Positions 31,522 to 41,771 of a stretch of 64,000 bases of DNA are shown piece by piece (the first letter of the stretch is position 1; each line of letters opens with the position of its first letter). The notes under the pieces were generated by a model that did not search any database, had not been told where the DNA came from, and was given only the letters and a program-made list of their open reading frames with translations. The translations under genes and the position numbers were made by a program. The stretch is from assembly GCF_000732945.1 (NCBI RefSeq), contig NZ_CP008944.1:652553-716552 (forward strand), written 5' to 3'. The stretch is from Corynebacterium atypicum. Lineage in GTDB: Bacteria; Actinomycetota; Actinomycetes; Mycobacteriales; Mycobacteriaceae.

Positions 31522-32451
31522 ATGCCCGAAGGCGACTCCGTATTCCAGCTGGCCCGGCGCTTGCAGTTTATGACAGGCCGGGAGGTCACGTACTGCTCGC
31601 TGCGCGTGCCCAGACTCGCCACCGTGGACTTCACCGGCACGGTCTGTCGGCGCGTGTGGCCATACGGCAAGCACCTATTCATGCTCTTCGACCAGGACGT
31701 CTTGCACACTCACCTGAAGATGGAAGGAACCTGGGCGATCCACCGCGCCGGGCAGCGTTGGAAGAAGCCCGGATTTAGCGCGCGCGTGGTGCTTCGGCTT
31801 TCCTGCGACGCCGGCGCAGACATCGAGGTGGTCGGGCACCACCTAGGGCTCGTCGAAGCCTTCCCGGCCCGGCAGTGGCGCAGCCGGATGAGCTACCTGG
31901 GGCCCGACGTACTGGGCGCCGACTGGGCCGACCACGGCCGCGCGGAGGCCAGAAGACGGCTTGCGGCCCGTCCCGAGCGCCCCGTGGGGACCGCCATCCT
32001 AGACCAGAAGAACCTCGCCGGAGTGGGCAACGAGTACCGCGCGGAGATCTGCTTTCTGCTGGGCGTTCACCCCGCCACGCCCATCGGCGCGGTCGACCTT
32101 GACCGCCTCCTCGCGCTCGCCCACCGCCTGATGCGCGCAAACCGCGACTCGCCGATCCGCGTGACCACCGGTGTGCGCCGGGCCGGTGAGTCCAGCTACG
32201 TCTTCGGGCGCGCAGGCAAACCCTGCCGCCGCTGCGGAACCCCGATCGCGTCCGGGTGGCTCGGCGGCGCACACCCGGCTGGTGCGCGCCGGGCCGTGCC
32301 GGCGCCCCGCCAGCCGGGCGGCGCAGCGAATGCGGCAGGTGCCATCGCAGTCGACGCCCGAGGCCGCCCGCGCATCCCCGGCGATCCCACGGAGCTCGAA
32401 CGAGTCATCTGGTGGTGCCCATCCTGCCAGCCGCTGGCGGCCGGCAGGTAA
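31522..32451 (+). CDS. nei: Endonuclease VIII/Fpg-family DNA glycosylase
   Basis: Bifunctional base-excision glycosylase/AP lyase, 309 residues. The N-terminus MPEGDS places the catalytic Pro2 and Glu3 and marks the actinobacterial Nei2 group. The H2TH region AILDQKNLAGVGNEYRAEICF is intact. The C-terminal zinc finger has CRRCG and CPSC, but about 60 residues rich in Ala/Pro/Gly lie between the Cys pairs where relatives have about 25-30. It follows lhr, another repair gene, and is transcribed in the same direction. Confidence 0.9.
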   Translation: MPEGDSVFQLARRLQFMTGREVTYCSLRVPRLATVDFTGTVCRRVWPYGKHLFMLFDQDVLHTHLKMEGTWAIHRAGQRWKKPGFSARVVLRLSCDAGADIEVVGHHLGLVEAFPARQWRSRMSYLGPDVLGADWADHGRAEARRRLAARPERPVGTAILDQKNLAGVGNEYRAEICFLLGVHPATPIGAVDLDRLLALAHRLMRANRDSPIRVTTGVRRAGESSYVFGRAGKPCRRCGTPIASGWLGGAHPAGARRAVPAPRQPGGAANAAGAIAVDARGRPRIPGDPTELERVIWWCPSCQPLAAGR

Positions 32452-32490
32452 CCGGCGGCGACGCATCTTGCGGCACTGAGGTGCCGGCGG

Positions 32491-33990
32491 TCACGAGGCG
32501 ACGCCACCGATCGGCCACGTGTGCACTGGCTTGCCCGTTGCCCGGTTGGCTAGGTAAAACTCGAGCATCTTGGCCAGGGCTGATTGACGTTCTGGCGATC
32601 CCGGCCCCGCCCCGCTTGGGCAGAGCGCATCGAGGGTGCGCACCTGCCAGTGCGCCCCGTTTTGCCGGTTCTTCACGCGCCCCCCTGATGATGCCCAGGT
32701 AGTAGTCGATGACCTCCTCGTCGGCGCCGAGGCGCTCCAGCCCGGCGCGGGCCTCCGCGAGCAAGTAGTCGCGCACCAGGCTCGCAACGTCGATGGTGGA
32801 AAGCGTGGGCCAGTGCATCCGCGAGAACATCCCGCCGTGGGCACCCGCCTCGAAATTCTCGCGCGCTTGCTCAAAAGTCAGCCGAGACCACACCGGACGG
32901 GTCTCTTCGGTGAGGTGGTTGACCATGCCGTAGTAAAACGCGGCGTCGGCAATCGTGTCCGTGATAGTGGGGCCCGCCGGAAGCAGCCTGTTTTCTACCC
33001 TTAGGTGCGGCCAGGGGCGTGCCCGGCGCGTAGATCGGCCGGTTCCACCGCCATACCGTCCCGTTGTGCAGGTTCAAGTAGTGCACCGCCGGAGTATCGC
33101 CGCGCATCATCGGGGTGCCGGCAACCTGGCGGTCCTCGGGGAGAAGCGGCGAGAAGTAGCGCACGTTCTCTTCGAAGAGGTCGAAGATGCTGGTGATCCA
33201 GCGTTCGCCGAACCACACCCGCGGCCGCACACCCTGGGCCTCGAGCTCAGGCGTGCGGGTGTCGATGGCCTGCAGGAACACCGGGATGCGAGACTCTGCC
33301 CCACAGCTTGCGCCCGCAGAACAGCGGAGAATTTGCGCCCAACGCGACCTGGATGCCCGCGATCGCCTGCGAGGCGTTCCAGGCGTCGGCGAAGCGCTCC
33401 GGAGGCACCTGCAGATGCAACTGCACCGAGGTGCAGGTGGATTCGGGGGCGATATTCGCGAAGTCGTGGCCGAAATGCTCGCGCCCGGAGACCTCGATGC
33501 GCACCATCTCGCCGCGGCTGTCCATGACGGCGTTGTTGAGCGCCTGGTAACGGTTCTCCGAGGTCATCCAGTCCGGCGATTCGAGGAACTCCGTGGTCAT
33601 GGTGGGCAGCGTGCCGATCATGGCGACCTTCACGCCGGCCGCATCCGCGGCGTCGCGTACTGCAGCTAGGCGGACAGAGACGCTCTTTTCTAGCTGAAAG
33701 AGCCCGTCGCCGGTCAACGCCACCGGCGGGTTGTTCAATTCGACGTTGTAGGAGCCAAGCTCGGACTGGTATTCCTCATCGAGCGAAGCGAGGACATCCT
33801 GGTTGGCGTTGACCGGCTGCATATCCTGGTCGACCAGGTTGAGCTCGAGTTCCATGCCGACGGTGCCGGCGTCTTCGAACTCCGCACGCTGCAAATAGCG
33901 ATCGAAGATCTCCAGATCACCGGCTAGGCGGCGCCGATATTCTGTGCGCTGCTTTGGGGTGTAGCGATCGGTGGAAACAGATTCTCCCAT
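32491..33990 (-). pseudogene. GCS2-family glutamate-cysteine ligase-like gene, three frameshifts
   Basis: Family of ATP-dependent carboxylate-amine ligases (GCS2, glutamate-cysteine ligase type), about 500 codons. The N-terminal part from ATG 33990 has VGMELELNLVDQD and ALGANSPLFCGRKLW. Removing one base from the C4 run at 33299-33302 gives AESRIPVFLQAIDTRTPE. A second single-base shift near 33010 joins APGTPLA to HLRVENRLLPAGPT, a family signature. Removing one base from the C6 run at 32680-32685 joins GIIRG to RVKNRQNG and the end VHTWPIGGVAS at 32491. All joins restore conserved text, so this was one gene. All three shifts look like single-base insertions, two of them in homopolymers. Confidence 0.8.
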
Positions 33991-34092
33991 GCCTAAATAT
34001 TAGCCTTGGCAGGAAAGAAAATGGCCCAGATCAAGCGTGGCGGAGTGCGGCGACTTTCTGGTCGGCGCCCTCTACCACGTTGCACTTGGTGG

Positions 34093-35736
34093 TTAGCCGT
34101 TGTGGCTGCGGTACCAGGTGATCAAAGCGTCAGTGGACGCGTCCCCGGTGTCGGGTTCCACCTCGCCGGCGACGGCGGGGGCCAGGTCGTTGGCCTGCTG
34201 CTTGCCCAACTCCACGCCCCACTGATCGAAGGAGTTGATATCCCAGATGACTCCCTCGACGAAGGTGATGTGCTCGTAGAGCGCGATCAAGGCGCCGAGA
34301 ACCTCCGGGGTGAGCTCCTCTGCCATGATCGTGGTGGTCGGCCGGTTACCCGGCATGACCTTGTGGGCAACCAGCTCCGGAGCCACTCCTTCGGCCGCGA
34401 TCTCTGCGGCCGTCTTGCCAAAGGCCAGCACCTTCGTCTGGGCGAAGAAGTTGCCCATCAAAAGGTTGTGCATCGAGCCTTCGCCGGTCGCGGTCGGCAG
34501 ATCCTCCTTGGACCGGGCAAAGCCGATGAAGTCGGCCGGAACCAGCCGGGTTCCCTGGTGAATCAACTGGTAGAAGGCGTGTTGGCCATTGGTTCCCGGC
34601 TCGCCCCAGAAGATCTCGCCGGTGGAATAGCTCACCTTCTCGCCATTCTTCCGGGTCGACTTGCCGTTGGATTCCATGGTCAGCTGCTGCAAATAGGCCG
34701 GAAACCGGGAAAGGTCCTGCGAGTAGGGCAGCACCGCGTGGGTCTGCGCGCCATAGAAGTTCGAGTACCACACGTTGAGCAGCCCCATGAGCACAGGGAT
34801 GTTCTTGGCAAATGCGGCGGTGCGGAAGTGGGTGTCCATCGCGTGGAATCCGGACAAGAACCGCATGAAGTCCATCGGACCAATCACGCACATCAGCGAC
34901 AACCCGATCGCGGAATCGACCGAGTACCGTCCGCCGACCCAGTCCCAGAACCCGAACATATTGTCTGTGTCGATGCTGAACTCGGCGACCTTCTCGGCGT
35001 TCGTGCTGACCGCGACGAAGTGCTTGGCAATTGCCGCTTCGTCGCCGTCGAAGTGCCCAAGAATCCACCTCTTAGCTGCATGCGCGTTGGCCAAGGTCTC
35101 TTGGGTGGTAAACGTCTTCGAGGAGATGATGAAAAGCGTGGACTCGGGGTCAAGGCGATCCAGCGTGGCGGCCATATCCGCCGGATCCACGTTAGAGACG
35201 AACTCGCCGGAAATGCCCGCGGTGGCATAGCTGCGCAGCGCCAACGTGGCCATCTTGGGCCCCAGGTCCGAGCCGCCAATGCCGATGTTTACCACCTTCT
35301 TGATGGTGTGCCCGCTGTGGCCCAGCCACTGGCCCGAACGCAGCGCGGAGGCGAAGTCGCGCATCCGGCTGAGCGTTTCGTGCACGTCCGCGGCAACGTC
35401 CTGGCCGTCCACGCGCAGGTGCTCCTCGGCAGGAAGCCGCAGCGCGGTGTGTAAGACGGCGCGGTCTTCGGTGTTGTTGAGGTGCTTGCCGCGGAACATC
35501 TCCTCGATGCGCTGGCCGAGTCCTGCCTCCTCGGCGAGCGCGATGAGGGCGCCCTGGACTTCCTCATCCACGAGGTTCTTCGAAAGGTCCACGTGAAGGC
35601 CAGCGGCGTCGAACGTGAACCTTTGCGTCCGCGAGTGATCCGCGGCGAAAAGCTCGCGCAGCGTTGTCTGGCTGCTGGACTGGTGCAGCTCCTCGAGGCG
35701 ATGCCAGGCGTCGGTGGCCGTGATGTCGGCGGTCAT
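34093..35736 (-). CDS. pgi: Glucose-6-phosphate isomerase
   Basis: Interconverts glucose-6-P and fructose-6-P. 547 residues, full length. Signatures seen: [32 protein letters not shown], the active-site region [20 protein letters not shown], and the C-terminal [12 protein letters not shown]. It is monocistronic; the next gene on its 3' side starts about 100 bases away on the same strand. The long antisense open frame on the plus strand over this gene is a codon-usage shadow. Confidence 0.96.
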   Translation of the reverse strand: MTADITATDAWHRLEELHQSSSQTTLRELFAADHSRTQRFTFDAAGLHVDLSKNLVDEEVQGALIALAEEAGLGQRIEEMFRGKHLNNTEDRAVLHTALRLPAEEHLRVDGQDVAADVHETLSRMRDFASALRSGQWLGHSGHTIKKVVNIGIGGSDLGPKMATLALRSYATAGISGEFVSNVDPADMAATLDRLDPESTLFIISSKTFTTQETLANAHAAKRWILGHFDGDEAAIAKHFVAVSTNAEKVAEFSIDTDNMFGFWDWVGGRYSVDSAIGLSLMCVIGPMDFMRFLSGFHAMDTHFRTAAFAKNIPVLMGLLNVWYSNFYGAQTHAVLPYSQDLSRFPAYLQQLTMESNGKSTRKNGEKVSYSTGEIFWGEPGTNGQHAFYQLIHQGTRLVPADFIGFARSKEDLPTATGEGSMHNLLMGNFFAQTKVLAFGKTAAEIAAEGVAPELVAHKVMPGNRPTTTIMAEELTPEVLGALIALYEHITFVEGVIWDINSFDQWGVELGKQQANDLAPAVAGEVEPDTGDASTDALITWYRSHNG

Positions 35737-35866
35737 GTGTGCTCCTTTGGGAAAGAATGATTCCTCCCACCACGATAGTGAGATCCGCGCCGTCAGAGGC
35801 GCCCGACGGCGCCACCGTTACCCCGGTACGTGGCGCAAGCCACTATCAAGGGTGCATAGTAGGAGC

Positions 35867-37347
35867 ATGGCTGAAGACACCAACAAGCAAGTGCACGCGC
35901 TCATCGACACCGTCCCCAAGGGGCTTTTCCTCGACGGCGAGTTCATCGACGCCGAGGGTAAGGAGACCTTCGAGGTCTTTAACCCGGCAGACGGCTCAGT
36001 ACTCGCAAAGGTCGCCTCCGCGTCCGCAGCTGACTGCCGCCGCGGGCTCGACGCCATCTGCAACGCCCAGGAGTCTTGGTCCCAAAAACCGCGCCGCGGG
36101 AGCGCTCTGAGATCCTGCGCCGCACCTTCGAGCTCCTTTCCGAGCGCGCCGACGACCTCGCGCTGCTCCAAACTCTGGAGCTCGGGCGGGCGCTGAGCGA
36201 TTCCAGGGCGGAAGTCACCTACGGCGCCGAGTTCTTCCGCTGGTTCGCCGAAGAAGCCGTGCGCGCGCACGGAGAGTACCGCGAAAGCCCTGACGGGGCG
36301 TCGCGAATCCTGGTGCAGACCCAGTCCGTGGGTCCCCGCCTGGCCATTACCCCCTGGAACTTCCCACTGGCCATGGGCGCGCGCAAGATCGCGCCGGCGC
36401 TGGCTGCCGGCTGCACGATGATCCTCAAGCCGGCCTCCAAGACGCCGCTGACCATGCTCTACCTGGCGCAGGTGCTCAAAGAAGCAGGGCTTCCAGACGG
36501 AGTGTTCGCCGTTGTGCCCACCAGTCAATCAGCCAACGCCTCCGCGCTCCTCGACGATGCCCGGGTGCGTAAGTTCACCTTCACTGGGTCCACCGAGGTC
36601 GGCCAGAAACTGGCTGCGCAGGCTGCGGCGCACTCGATGAAGGTGTCGTTGGAGCTAGGCGGGAACGCCCCGTACATCGTCGCCGCTGACGCGGACCTGG
36701 ACACCGCCGCCCAGGCCGTGGCCGTGGCCAAAATGCGCGGCGCCGGCCAGGTGTGCATCGCCGCGAACCGCTTCTTGGTCCACGAGTCGGTGGCCCCCCA
36801 GTTCACCGAGAAGGTCAGCGATTTCATGGCCGGGTTGCAGCTCGGCCCCGGCTATGCCGAGGGCATCGACTACGGCCCGCTGTCCGGTGCTGATCAGGTA
36901 GAAAAGGTCAGCGAGCTGGTCGAGGACGCGGTGCGTCGTGGCGCCCAGCGCCCCGTCGGCGGCGAATTGCCCGCAGGGCTACCCGACGGGGGCTACTACT
37001 ACCCGGCGACGGTGCTGACGGACATTCCCGACGCCGCGGATATTTTGCGCGAGGAGATCTTCGGGCCCGTAGTGGCCATCGATACGTTCGCTGACGACGA
37101 CGAAGCGGTAGCGAAGGCGAACTCCACGCCGTTCGGGCTGGCGGCCTACATCTTTTCTGAAAACCTTACTCACGCGCTCGCCTTGGCCGACCGCGTGGAA
37201 GCCGGGATGATCGCGCTGAACAAAGGCGGGATATCGGACCCGGCGGCGCCGTTCGGGGGCGTTAAAGAGTCCGGGCTGGGCCGCGAGGGCGGCTTCCAGG
37301 GCATCGGGAAGTACCAGGAAGAGAAGTTCATCTCTATTCCGAAGTAG
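35867..37347 (+). pseudogene. Succinate-semialdehyde dehydrogenase-like ALDH, one frameshift
   Basis: NAD(P)-dependent aldehyde dehydrogenase of the GabD type, about 493 codons. The N-terminal part from ATG 35867 (AGGAG close upstream) reads LFLDGEFIDAEGKETFEVFNPADG. At the A5 run 36084-36088 the frame shifts; one extra A gives SWSQKTAPRERSEILRRTF. The rest is intact: TPWNFPLAMGARKIAPALAAG, FTGSTEVGQ, the general-base Glu in LELGGNAP, the catalytic Cys in GQVCIAANRF, and EIFGPV. It starts about 130 bases from pgi, divergently. Because a single A would repair it, a sequencing error is as likely as a real loss. Confidence 0.82.
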
Positions 37348-37391
37348 GCCTTCGCCCTGGGTCGTGGTGCTTGGGGCCCGGGCGGCCTGAG

Positions 37392-37691
37392 TTAGCCCAG
37401 GCGTCCGCGGCCAAGGCGCAAGAGAATGCCCGCCAGCTCCGGGCCCTCTTCCCCGAGCTCCTCGCGGAATTGGTTGATGATGGCCACCTCTCGGGTGTGC
37501 ACCAGCCTCGTCCCACCCGAGCCCATTCGGGCCTTGCCCACCGCCCGCGAGATCTCGGTGCGCCGTTTCACCGCGGCGATGATCTCCTCGTCGAGGCGGT
37601 TGATTTCCTCGCGATAGCGCTGGATCTGTGCGTCCGACAGCGGGTCGGAGGTGCCGGAGGGGAACTGGCGCAGATCAGCGGTATCGGTCAT
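37392..37691 (-). CDS. Chorismate mutase (AroQ type)
   Basis: Small all-helical enzyme of 99 residues that turns chorismate into prephenate for Phe/Tyr synthesis. The AroQ fold is seen as YREEINRLDEEIIAAVKRRTEISRAVGKARM, with the conserved basic residues, then VHTREVAIINQFREELG. In corynebacteria this free mutase is stimulated by complex formation with DAHP synthase (family knowledge). It is convergent with the aldehyde dehydrogenase and divergent from pcrA. Confidence 0.9.
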   Translation of the reverse strand: MTDTADLRQFPSGTSDPLSDAQIQRYREEINRLDEEIIAAVKRRTEISRAVGKARMGSGGTRLVHTREVAIINQFREELGEEGPELAGILLRLGRGRLG

Positions 37692-37766
37692 GGAACCAAA
37701 TATAGCCGCCGGCTGCGGGCGGCCGTGCCGGGCGGGTCACGCCCGCCGGGTAGGTTAGGGGCCATT

Positions 37767-40463
37767 ATGCACAACGATCACGGAGCCTTCGATTCCAACG
37801 TCGCCCACCCGCAGGGCGCGGCCCAGTCTGCCTCGAATACGTCCCCGTTTACTCAGCGAGCGGCGGCGTCGCCGTTTTCTGCAGCACCCGTCCGCGGCGG
37901 CGAGCCGGGACGGCCGGCACCGTCCATGGCGCGGCGTTTGCAAGCAAGCGAGCCTAATGCGCAGGGCGACCCCGCCGCCGAGCTCGTCGCCGGGCTCAAC
38001 GATGCCCAGCGCGCCGCCGTCGAGCATGCGCACGGGCCGCTGCTCATCGTCGCTGGCGCCGGGTCGGGTAAAACGGCCATGCTCACCCGCAGGATCGCCT
38101 ACCTGATGCGGGTGCGGGGAGCGAACCCATGGCAGATCCTTGCCATTACGTTTACTAATAAGGCCGCCGCCGAAATGCGCGAGCGCGTGGGCGCGCTTAT
38201 CGGGCCGGTCGCCGAGCGGATGTGGGTATCCACGTTCCACTCGGTCTGCGTGCGCATCCTACGAGCCCAGGCGCAATTAGTCCCCGGGCTGAATACGAAC
38301 TTCACCATTTACGATGCCGATGACGCCCGCCGGCTGTTCAGCATGATCGCCAAGGACATGCAGCTGGACGTGAAGAAATTCCCGGCCCGCAGCCTGGCAA
38401 ACCAGATCTCGCAGTTAAAAAATGAGTTGGTGCCCCCAGAGACGGCGGCGGCGAACGCCGCAGAAACCCGCAATCCCTTTGAGCGCACGGTGGCGGCGGT
38501 GTACACCGAATACCAGGCGCGGCTGCGGCGGGCGAATGCGGTCGACTTCGACGACCTGATCGGCGAGGTGGTGCGGATCTTCCGCGAGCACCCCGAGGTA
38601 GCACGGTATTACCGTCGGCGGTTCAGGCATGTGTTGATTGACGAATACCAAGACACTAACCACGCCCAGTACGAGCTGGTCTCCGCCCTCGTCGGACGCG
38701 GTGAAGACGCCAGCGAGCTGTGCGTCGTGGGCGATTCTGACCAGTCAATCTACGCTTTTCGCGGCGCCACGATCCGCAACATTGAGGAGTTCGAGCGGGA
38801 TTTTCCGGCGGCTCGGACGATCCTGCTCGAGCAGAATTACCGCTCGACCCAGACGATCCTTGACGCAGCGAATTCGGTGATCTTGCGCAACGAGCACCGG
38901 CGCGACAAGAAACTGTGGACGGCGTTGGGCGAGGGTGAAAAAATCTGCGGCTACGTAGCCGATAACAAACACGATGAAGCTCGGTTTATTGCCGGGGAGA
39001 TCGACCGGCTGGTGGACGGCGAGTTTTCCTATTCCGACATCGCGGTCATGTATCGAACAAACAACGCCTCGCGCGCCGTGGAAGACATCTTCATCCGTTC
39101 GGGGATCCCTTATCGCGTTGTGGGCGGCACCCGCTTCTACGAGCGCCGCGAGATTCGCGACGTCGTCGCGTACCTCAAAGCGCTCACTAACCCCGAGGAC
39201 ACGGTGAGTTTGCGGCGCATCATCAACACCCCGAAGCGAGGCATCGGAGACCGCGCCGTGTCTTTCGTCTCTTTGCATGCCGAAAACGCCGAGCTATCTT
39301 TCGGACAGGCGCTTGCCGACGCCGCGCAGGGCAAAGTGAGCATGCTCGGCGCTCGCGGCCGAAACGCGATTGCCCGCTTCGTAGAGATGATGGAGGGCCT
39401 GCGCGCTCAAGCCCAGAACCTGGTCAATGAAGAAACAGGGCTGCCGGATATTGGGGAACTGATTAACCGCATCCTGGATGCGACGGGCTACCGGGAGCAA
39501 CTCGAGCAATCAAACGATCCCCAGGACGGCGCGCGGCTGGATAACCTCAACGAGCTCGTGTCGGTGGCGCGGGAGTTTTCTTCACAGGCGGCCAACGAAT
39601 TGGCCTACGCCCGGATGGGTGAGGATTCTGCGCGCCGAGATGCTTCCGCCCACGTCCCGGGTGGGGCGCAGTCCGATCGGCTTGTAATGCCGAGGGCAGG
39701 ATCAGACGAGCCTGCGGAGGAGCTGGCCGCGCTGTCCGAAGGCGAGCCGGAGCCGGGGAGCCTGCAGGCGTTTCTGGAGCGGGTATCGCTGGTAGCTGAC
39801 GCCGACCAGATCCCCGATCACGAGCAGGGCGTGGTTACAATGATGACCCTGCATACGGCCAAAGGGCTCGAATTCCCGGTGGTCTTCCTCACCGGATGGG
39901 AGGACGGGCAGTTTCCCCATCTGCGGGCTCTGGGCGATCCGAAGGAGCTCGCGGAGGAACGCCGTCTGGCCTATGTGGGGATCACTCGCGCCCGCCAGCG
40001 GCTGTTCATCAGCCGAGCGATCGTCCGCAGCTCGTGGGGGAACCCGATGACCAATCCGCCGAGCCGGTTTCTGGCGGAGATTCCAGAGGACCTCATCGAC
40101 TGGTTGCGTAGCGAAGACGACGCCTCGGGCGGGTGGTCGTCGCCCGCGTGGGGCGATTCGGGGCTCAGTGGAGGCGGTGTGTCCGGTGGATCCTGGGGCG
40201 GCGGGCGAGAGCAGTACCCCGCTCGGCGTACTGTGGGCCAGTCCGGCAAGCGGGCGCAGCGTAACCGGGCTAAGCAACACTCGATGAGCAACAACCACCT
40301 TTCGCTCAAGGTGGGTGACCGTGTTAATCACGCGAAGTACGGGCTGGGTACGGTGACGGCCGCGGATGGAGTCGGTCCGCGGGCGACCGTCACCATCGAC
40401 TTCGGTTCTTCGGGCACGGTGCGGTTGATGCTCATCGGCGGCGTGCCCATGGAGAAGCTGTAG
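37767..40463 (+). CDS. pcrA: ATP-dependent DNA helicase PcrA/UvrD
   Basis: SF1A 3'-5' helicase, 898 residues, longer than the usual 740-780. The first 75 residues are a low-complexity extension before the Q motif LNDAQRAAVEHAHGPLLIVAGAGSGKT. Other motifs: TFTNKAAAEMRERV, LIDEYQDTN, GDSDQSIYAFRGA, QNYRST, VTMMTLHTAKGLEFPVVFLTG, and VGITRARQRL. A Gly/Ser/Trp-rich linker (about 795-830) precedes a C-terminal Tudor-like module LKVGDRVNHAKYGLGTV that contacts RNA polymerase in homologues. Repair and replication-conflict resolution. ATG 37767 is the first start after the chorismate mutase promoter region; a later ATG 37926 would remove most of the extension. Confidence 0.93.
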   Translation: MHNDHGAFDSNVAHPQGAAQSASNTSPFTQRAAASPFSAAPVRGGEPGRPAPSMARRLQASEPNAQGDPAAELVAGLNDAQRAAVEHAHGPLLIVAGAGSGKTAMLTRRIAYLMRVRGANPWQILAITFTNKAAAEMRERVGALIGPVAERMWVSTFHSVCVRILRAQAQLVPGLNTNFTIYDADDARRLFSMIAKDMQLDVKKFPARSLANQISQLKNELVPPETAAANAAETRNPFERTVAAVYTEYQARLRRANAVDFDDLIGEVVRIFREHPEVARYYRRRFRHVLIDEYQDTNHAQYELVSALVGRGEDASELCVVGDSDQSIYAFRGATIRNIEEFERDFPAARTILLEQNYRSTQTILDAANSVILRNEHRRDKKLWTALGEGEKICGYVADNKHDEARFIAGEIDRLVDGEFSYSDIAVMYRTNNASRAVEDIFIRSGIPYRVVGGTRFYERREIRDVVAYLKALTNPEDTVSLRRIINTPKRGIGDRAVSFVSLHAENAELSFGQALADAAQGKVSMLGARGRNAIARFVEMMEGLRAQAQNLVNEETGLPDIGELINRILDATGYREQLEQSNDPQDGARLDNLNELVSVAREFSSQAANELAYARMGEDSARRDASAHVPGGAQSDRLVMPRAGSDEPAEELAALSEGEPEPGSLQAFLERVSLVADADQIPDHEQGVVTMMTLHTAKGLEFPVVFLTGWEDGQFPHLRALGDPKELAEERRLAYVGITRARQRLFISRAIVRSSWGNPMTNPPSRFLAEIPEDLIDWLRSEDDASGGWSSPAWGDSGLSGGGVSGGSWGGGREQYPARRTVGQSGKRAQRNRAKQHSMSNNHLSLKVGDRVNHAKYGLGTVTAADGVGPRATVTIDFGSSGTVRLMLIGGVPMEKL

Positions 40464-40495
40464 TTCGCGCTCGTTTTCCTGTAAACGTCGGATGG

Positions 40496-40549
40496 AGTAC
40501 GTCGATAGGTCGTTCTAGTGGTCGAGAGGAGTCAGCCTTTCGACGTACT
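40496..40549. repeat. 10-bp inverted repeat between convergent genes
   Basis: AGTACGTCGA (40496-40505) and TCGACGTACT (40540-40549) are perfect reverse complements separated by 34 bases, between the pcrA stop and the convergent M23 peptidase gene. There is no T-run on either side, so it is not a classical terminator. Confidence 0.6.
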
Positions 40550-40613
40550 GATCTCGACTTGCGCGTCTGGCGGGGCGGGGCGTGAGGGCGCTGGACCGGA
40601 AACAGGACGCTGG

Positions 40614-41336
40614 TTAGAGCGCGATGCCGCGCTCGGCGAGCCAGGGTAGCGGATCGATGGGGCCACTACCGGCGGGGTGAACCTCAAAATGAAGGTGTGA
40701 GCCGGTGGAGAATCCCTCGGATCCCATCCCGGCAATCTTCGTTCCGGCGGTGACGTGCTGGCCCACGGTCACGTCGATGGTGGACATGTGCCCGTAGACG
40801 GTGATCGTGCCATCCTCGTGCAGGATGCGGACCCAGTTGCCAAAGCCCGAGGCGGGGCCGGCGCTGATGACCTCACCATCCATCGCGGCGGCGATGGGGG
40901 TTCCCAGTGCGTTAGCGATGTCCACACCGTTGTGGTTAGTGCCCCAGCGGGCACCAAACCCGGAGGTGAACGAGCCTTCGGCAGGTTTGACGATGCTGGG
41001 CATGCGCGCGGCCAGGTCCTGGGCCATGCGCTCGGCATTGAACTGCATTGCCTTAGAGAGCTGGTCCTGCAGGTCGTTTTCCGGTTTGAACTCGGAAATA
41101 TTCAGAATCTGCGGAGCGGCTTCCAGCGCAGCGGCGGCCTGGGCGGGGTCGATAGTCGCGGCGCTGGCGGCTAGCTCGTACTCGGGAGTTGCCGGGGAAT
41201 CAGAAGGCGCTGCAAGAGTTGCCGCGGCGGCTCCGCCGATCCCGGCGGTGGATACCGTGCCGGCGGTAGCGGCGACCAGAGCGATGCGACCCTTAGTGGT
41301 TTGGGCCGTCGACGTGATCTTCCGGTGCCTTCCCAA
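40614..41336 (-). CDS. M23 (LytM-type) peptidase
   Basis: Secreted zinc metallopeptidase or amidase regulator, 240 residues from TTG 41336. That start is supported by GGGAG six bases upstream and by the N-terminus (M)GRHRKIT, similar to the rpf1 product (MGRHSK); an ATG at 41399 would add 21 residues. Signal-type segment at about 18-45, a helical linker (SKAMQFNAERMAQDL), and the LytM domain: GFGARWGTNHNGVDIANALGTPI, VYGHM and GSHLHFEV, with the zinc ligands H(x)D and HxH present. It probably cleaves peptidoglycan cross-links. GTTAC motifs upstream recall those of rpf1. Confidence 0.88.
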   Translation of the reverse strand: MGRHRKITSTAQTTKGRIALVAATAGTVSTAGIGGAAAATLAAPSDSPATPEYELAASAATIDPAQAAAALEAAPQILNISEFKPENDLQDQLSKAMQFNAERMAQDLAARMPSIVKPAEGSFTSGFGARWGTNHNGVDIANALGTPIAAAMDGEVISAGPASGFGNWVRILHEDGTITVYGHMSTIDVTVGQHVTAGTKIAGMGSEGFSTGSHLHFEVHPAGSGPIDPLPWLAERGIAL

Positions 41337-41771
41337 AGTTTCACTCCCGTACTGACTCGCCGTGCGTTGGAGGCCTCGTGGCGGGGCCGCATCCATCACC
41401 GCACCGTAACCTTTTCGTTATCTTCGTCGGGTAACAATAGCGTCTCGGTTTCCGGGCGGCAAGCCGCTGCGCCGCCCTCAGCAGGGTCGGCTGGTGGACG
41501 CCCGGGGTGATATAAGTCTTGGCTATTGTTACTTTTTCTCACTCGTGGGGTCAATGAAGGCTTACGGGGGGGAAGTGGCGAGTATTTTTGCAGCTCACCG
41601 GATTGTCTTGGGGACAAACTCAAGGGTTGTTGACGGGAAAGTGGGGCGCCATCACGGGCCCTAGGTATGGGAAAAGTCACATATAGGGTCTTTTCTTTCG
41701 TGCCAGACGCTGCCGATCAGCCCGGTCGCGCCACCACCACAAACGGGCCGGCGCGTGGCACAGTAGGAGAG
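41337..41771. other. Divergent control region between M23 peptidase and perM
   Basis: About 430 bases without a gene. On the minus strand it holds two GTTAC motifs within about 65-90 bases of the peptidase start (near 41408 and 41430), and ATTGTTAC identical to a block in the rpf1 promoter. Another AT-rich patch lies at 41518-41540. The start of perM is preceded by GTAGGAGAG. No riboswitch consensus recognised. Confidence 0.45.

Noticed and set aside
34006..35454. 482-codon open frame on the plus strand over pgi
   Set aside because: It is antisense to a fully conserved pgi, its product has no recognisable family, and such frames are common at this GC content.
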